Positions 40,145 through 40,969 of a DNA stretch of 40,969 bases are shown piece by piece. The notes beneath the pieces are model-generated. The model made no database searches, was not told the origin of the DNA, and was given only the letters and a program-made list of their open reading frames with translations. The DNA is taken from assembly GCA_003427395.1 (NCBI GenBank), contig BFEA01000509.1:571938-612906 (forward strand), read 5' to 3'. A program made the translations under genes and the position numbers. Source of the stretch: Chara braunii (Eukaryota; Streptophyta; Charophyceae; Charales; Characeae). The stretch's first letter is position 1; every line of letters starts with the position of its first letter.

Positions 40145-40830
40145 TGGGAATCGGGCCCAGCGTCCCATATCGAGTACATTCAGAAAACTTGTCAGAAAAT
40201 TTCATGAAAAAGAGGCTAGGAACCTACTAGAAAAATCGAATTGGCCTAAGAATGAAAATTGAAAATTGAGATACCGGGGCCATCACCCGGCTTTGACTCA
40301 GAGAATTAGAGCTACTTCAGACATGTCTATGACAACTTCATGATTCAGAAACGACTCAGGGGAACCCCCATCAATCCACTTTACCTCATATAGGTCTCTT
40401 TTGAAGATCCGGTCCCGATTACTCCGGTAGTCCATATATAAAGACCATCCTTTTAATGTCACCCCCCCACGCGGATCCTGTCCCACCTGTGAGAGCCCTA
40501 TTTCCCACTTACCCTCCTCCTTACGCACCAAAATAACCAAATTACCCTTTTGGTTCTAAGGCCTGACTGCTTGCCCTTTTTCTAACAATTTCCTGAGTTT
40601 TTGCCGCGTGCCAGTTTCTTGAGAAACCGAGGGAGGGAAGGAGAGCAAGGTTTGCTGTTTTTTCAGGGTTTGTTCCTGAGACGACATTTTTTGCCACCGC
40701 TGTTGTAACTGATGTTGTCGGTGACTCCCCGTGCCATCTGATGAAACATCCTTTGACTTACCCCGGGCCATTTTTGCATCAGATGGCAATCCTGTTTGCA
40801 GAACTTTTTGGTGGTGTCAGACACTGGTTG
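40145..40830 (-). pseudogene. Family A copy 3: coding 3' end plus tail module A
   Basis: One minus-strand frame runs 40789-40298, interrupted by a single TAG at 40558. It encodes a Gln/Lys-rich start (MPSDAKMARGKSKDVSSDG, HRQHQLQQRWQKMSS), RQKLRKLLEKGQAV, VILVRKEEGKWEIGLSQV, GGVTLKGWSLYMDY, DLYEVKWIDGGSPESF and EVVIDMSEVALIL, then a stop. Directly after it come module A's box (GCCGGGTGATGGCCCCGG, 40290-40273) and hairpin (GGGACGCTGGGCCCGATTCC, about 40166-40147). The second hairpin and poly(A) are missing. The DNA of its last ~90 coding bases recurs in family A copy 1 (12806-12905). No endonuclease or RT lies between the domain and the tail. Confidence 0.75.
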
Positions 40831-40835
40831 ACACC

Positions 40836-40969
40836 CTCTCTCTCTCTCTCTCAACCAACGTTGAAATGAGAATTGATCTTTCGCGATAACACGAAAGATT
40901 CACTCTCTTTCAACGTTGGGAGAGAGAGAGAGAGAGAACACGGAAGATTAATTCTCATTTCAAGGTTGG
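40836..40969. repeat. Composite inverted and direct repeat with CT/GA ends
   Basis: Arm 1 (40836-40883) is (CT)n, CAACCAACGTTGAAATGAG and AATTGATCTTTCG. Arm 2 (40892-40937) is its imperfect reverse complement ending in (GA)n, with an 8-nt loop. A third block (40938-40969) repeats arm 2's unit directly (AACACG-x-AAGATT at 40888 and 40937) and complements arm 1 even better. The window ends within it, so its full extent is unknown. It could be a foldback element terminus. Confidence 0.8.

Overview
This is a non-bacterial nuclear window that I read as repeat-dense heterochromatin or intergenic DNA. I found no intact protein gene in it. Everything I can name is a decayed retroelement, a retrocopied small RNA, a tRNA-like SINE head or simple-sequence DNA. 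A U6 snRNA copy at 6772-6870 starts with the plant-type 5' stem (GTCCCTT-GGGACATC), and the LINEs have a C-terminal E-x2-H-x4-C (zf-RVT-like) segment as plant L1-type elements do. Together with a Ty3 chromovirus this suggests a streptophyte (green alga to land plant). A charophyte such as Chara would fit, but I cannot prove the species.

Layout. 1-640: TG/CT/CA microsatellites and two tandem hairpin units. 645-4900: a dead Ty3/gypsy chromovirus (protease, RT, RNase H, integrase, chromodomain, many stops). 4900-6480: unassigned, with GC-rich hairpins. 6485-6870: LINE-like remnant abutting the U6 retrocopy. 6871-11430: mostly unassigned, with a 187-bp CT microsatellite, tRNA-like SINE heads, a 13-bp perfect hairpin and two short tandem repeats. 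11430-13056: a non-coding 'family A' retroelement ending in a two-hairpin module and an A tract. 13145-13300: a long imperfect hairpin. 14262-15480: 3' end of a LINE, minus strand. 17286-17790: assembly gap. 20370-21640: LINE RT fragment, minus. 21635-22210: tRNA-like and hairpin repeats. 22544-24630: a second family A element, minus. 24632-26062: nested short LINE tails, an RT fragment with a 45-bp triplication, poly(T).

26475-40140 is a nested pair. LINE-2 (minus strand) is split by a nearly complete LINE-1 (27067-35397, plus strand). LINE-1 is flanked by an 11-bp target-site duplication and ends in poly(A). The LINE-2 reading frame can be followed from one side of LINE-1 to the other. LINE-2 also carries a ~220-bp insert at 35745-35964 with two A tracts, which looks like a 3' transduction. 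Beyond LINE-2, at 40145-40830, lies the coding end of a family A element.

The theme linking these parts is a shared 3' tail of two successive stem-loops plus poly(A). It is present on the LINEs and on family A, whose only visible protein is a domain that LINE-1 carries upstream of its endonuclease. I infer that family A is a non-autonomous, half-LINE-like parasite of the LINE machinery. This is the most interesting candidate in the window.
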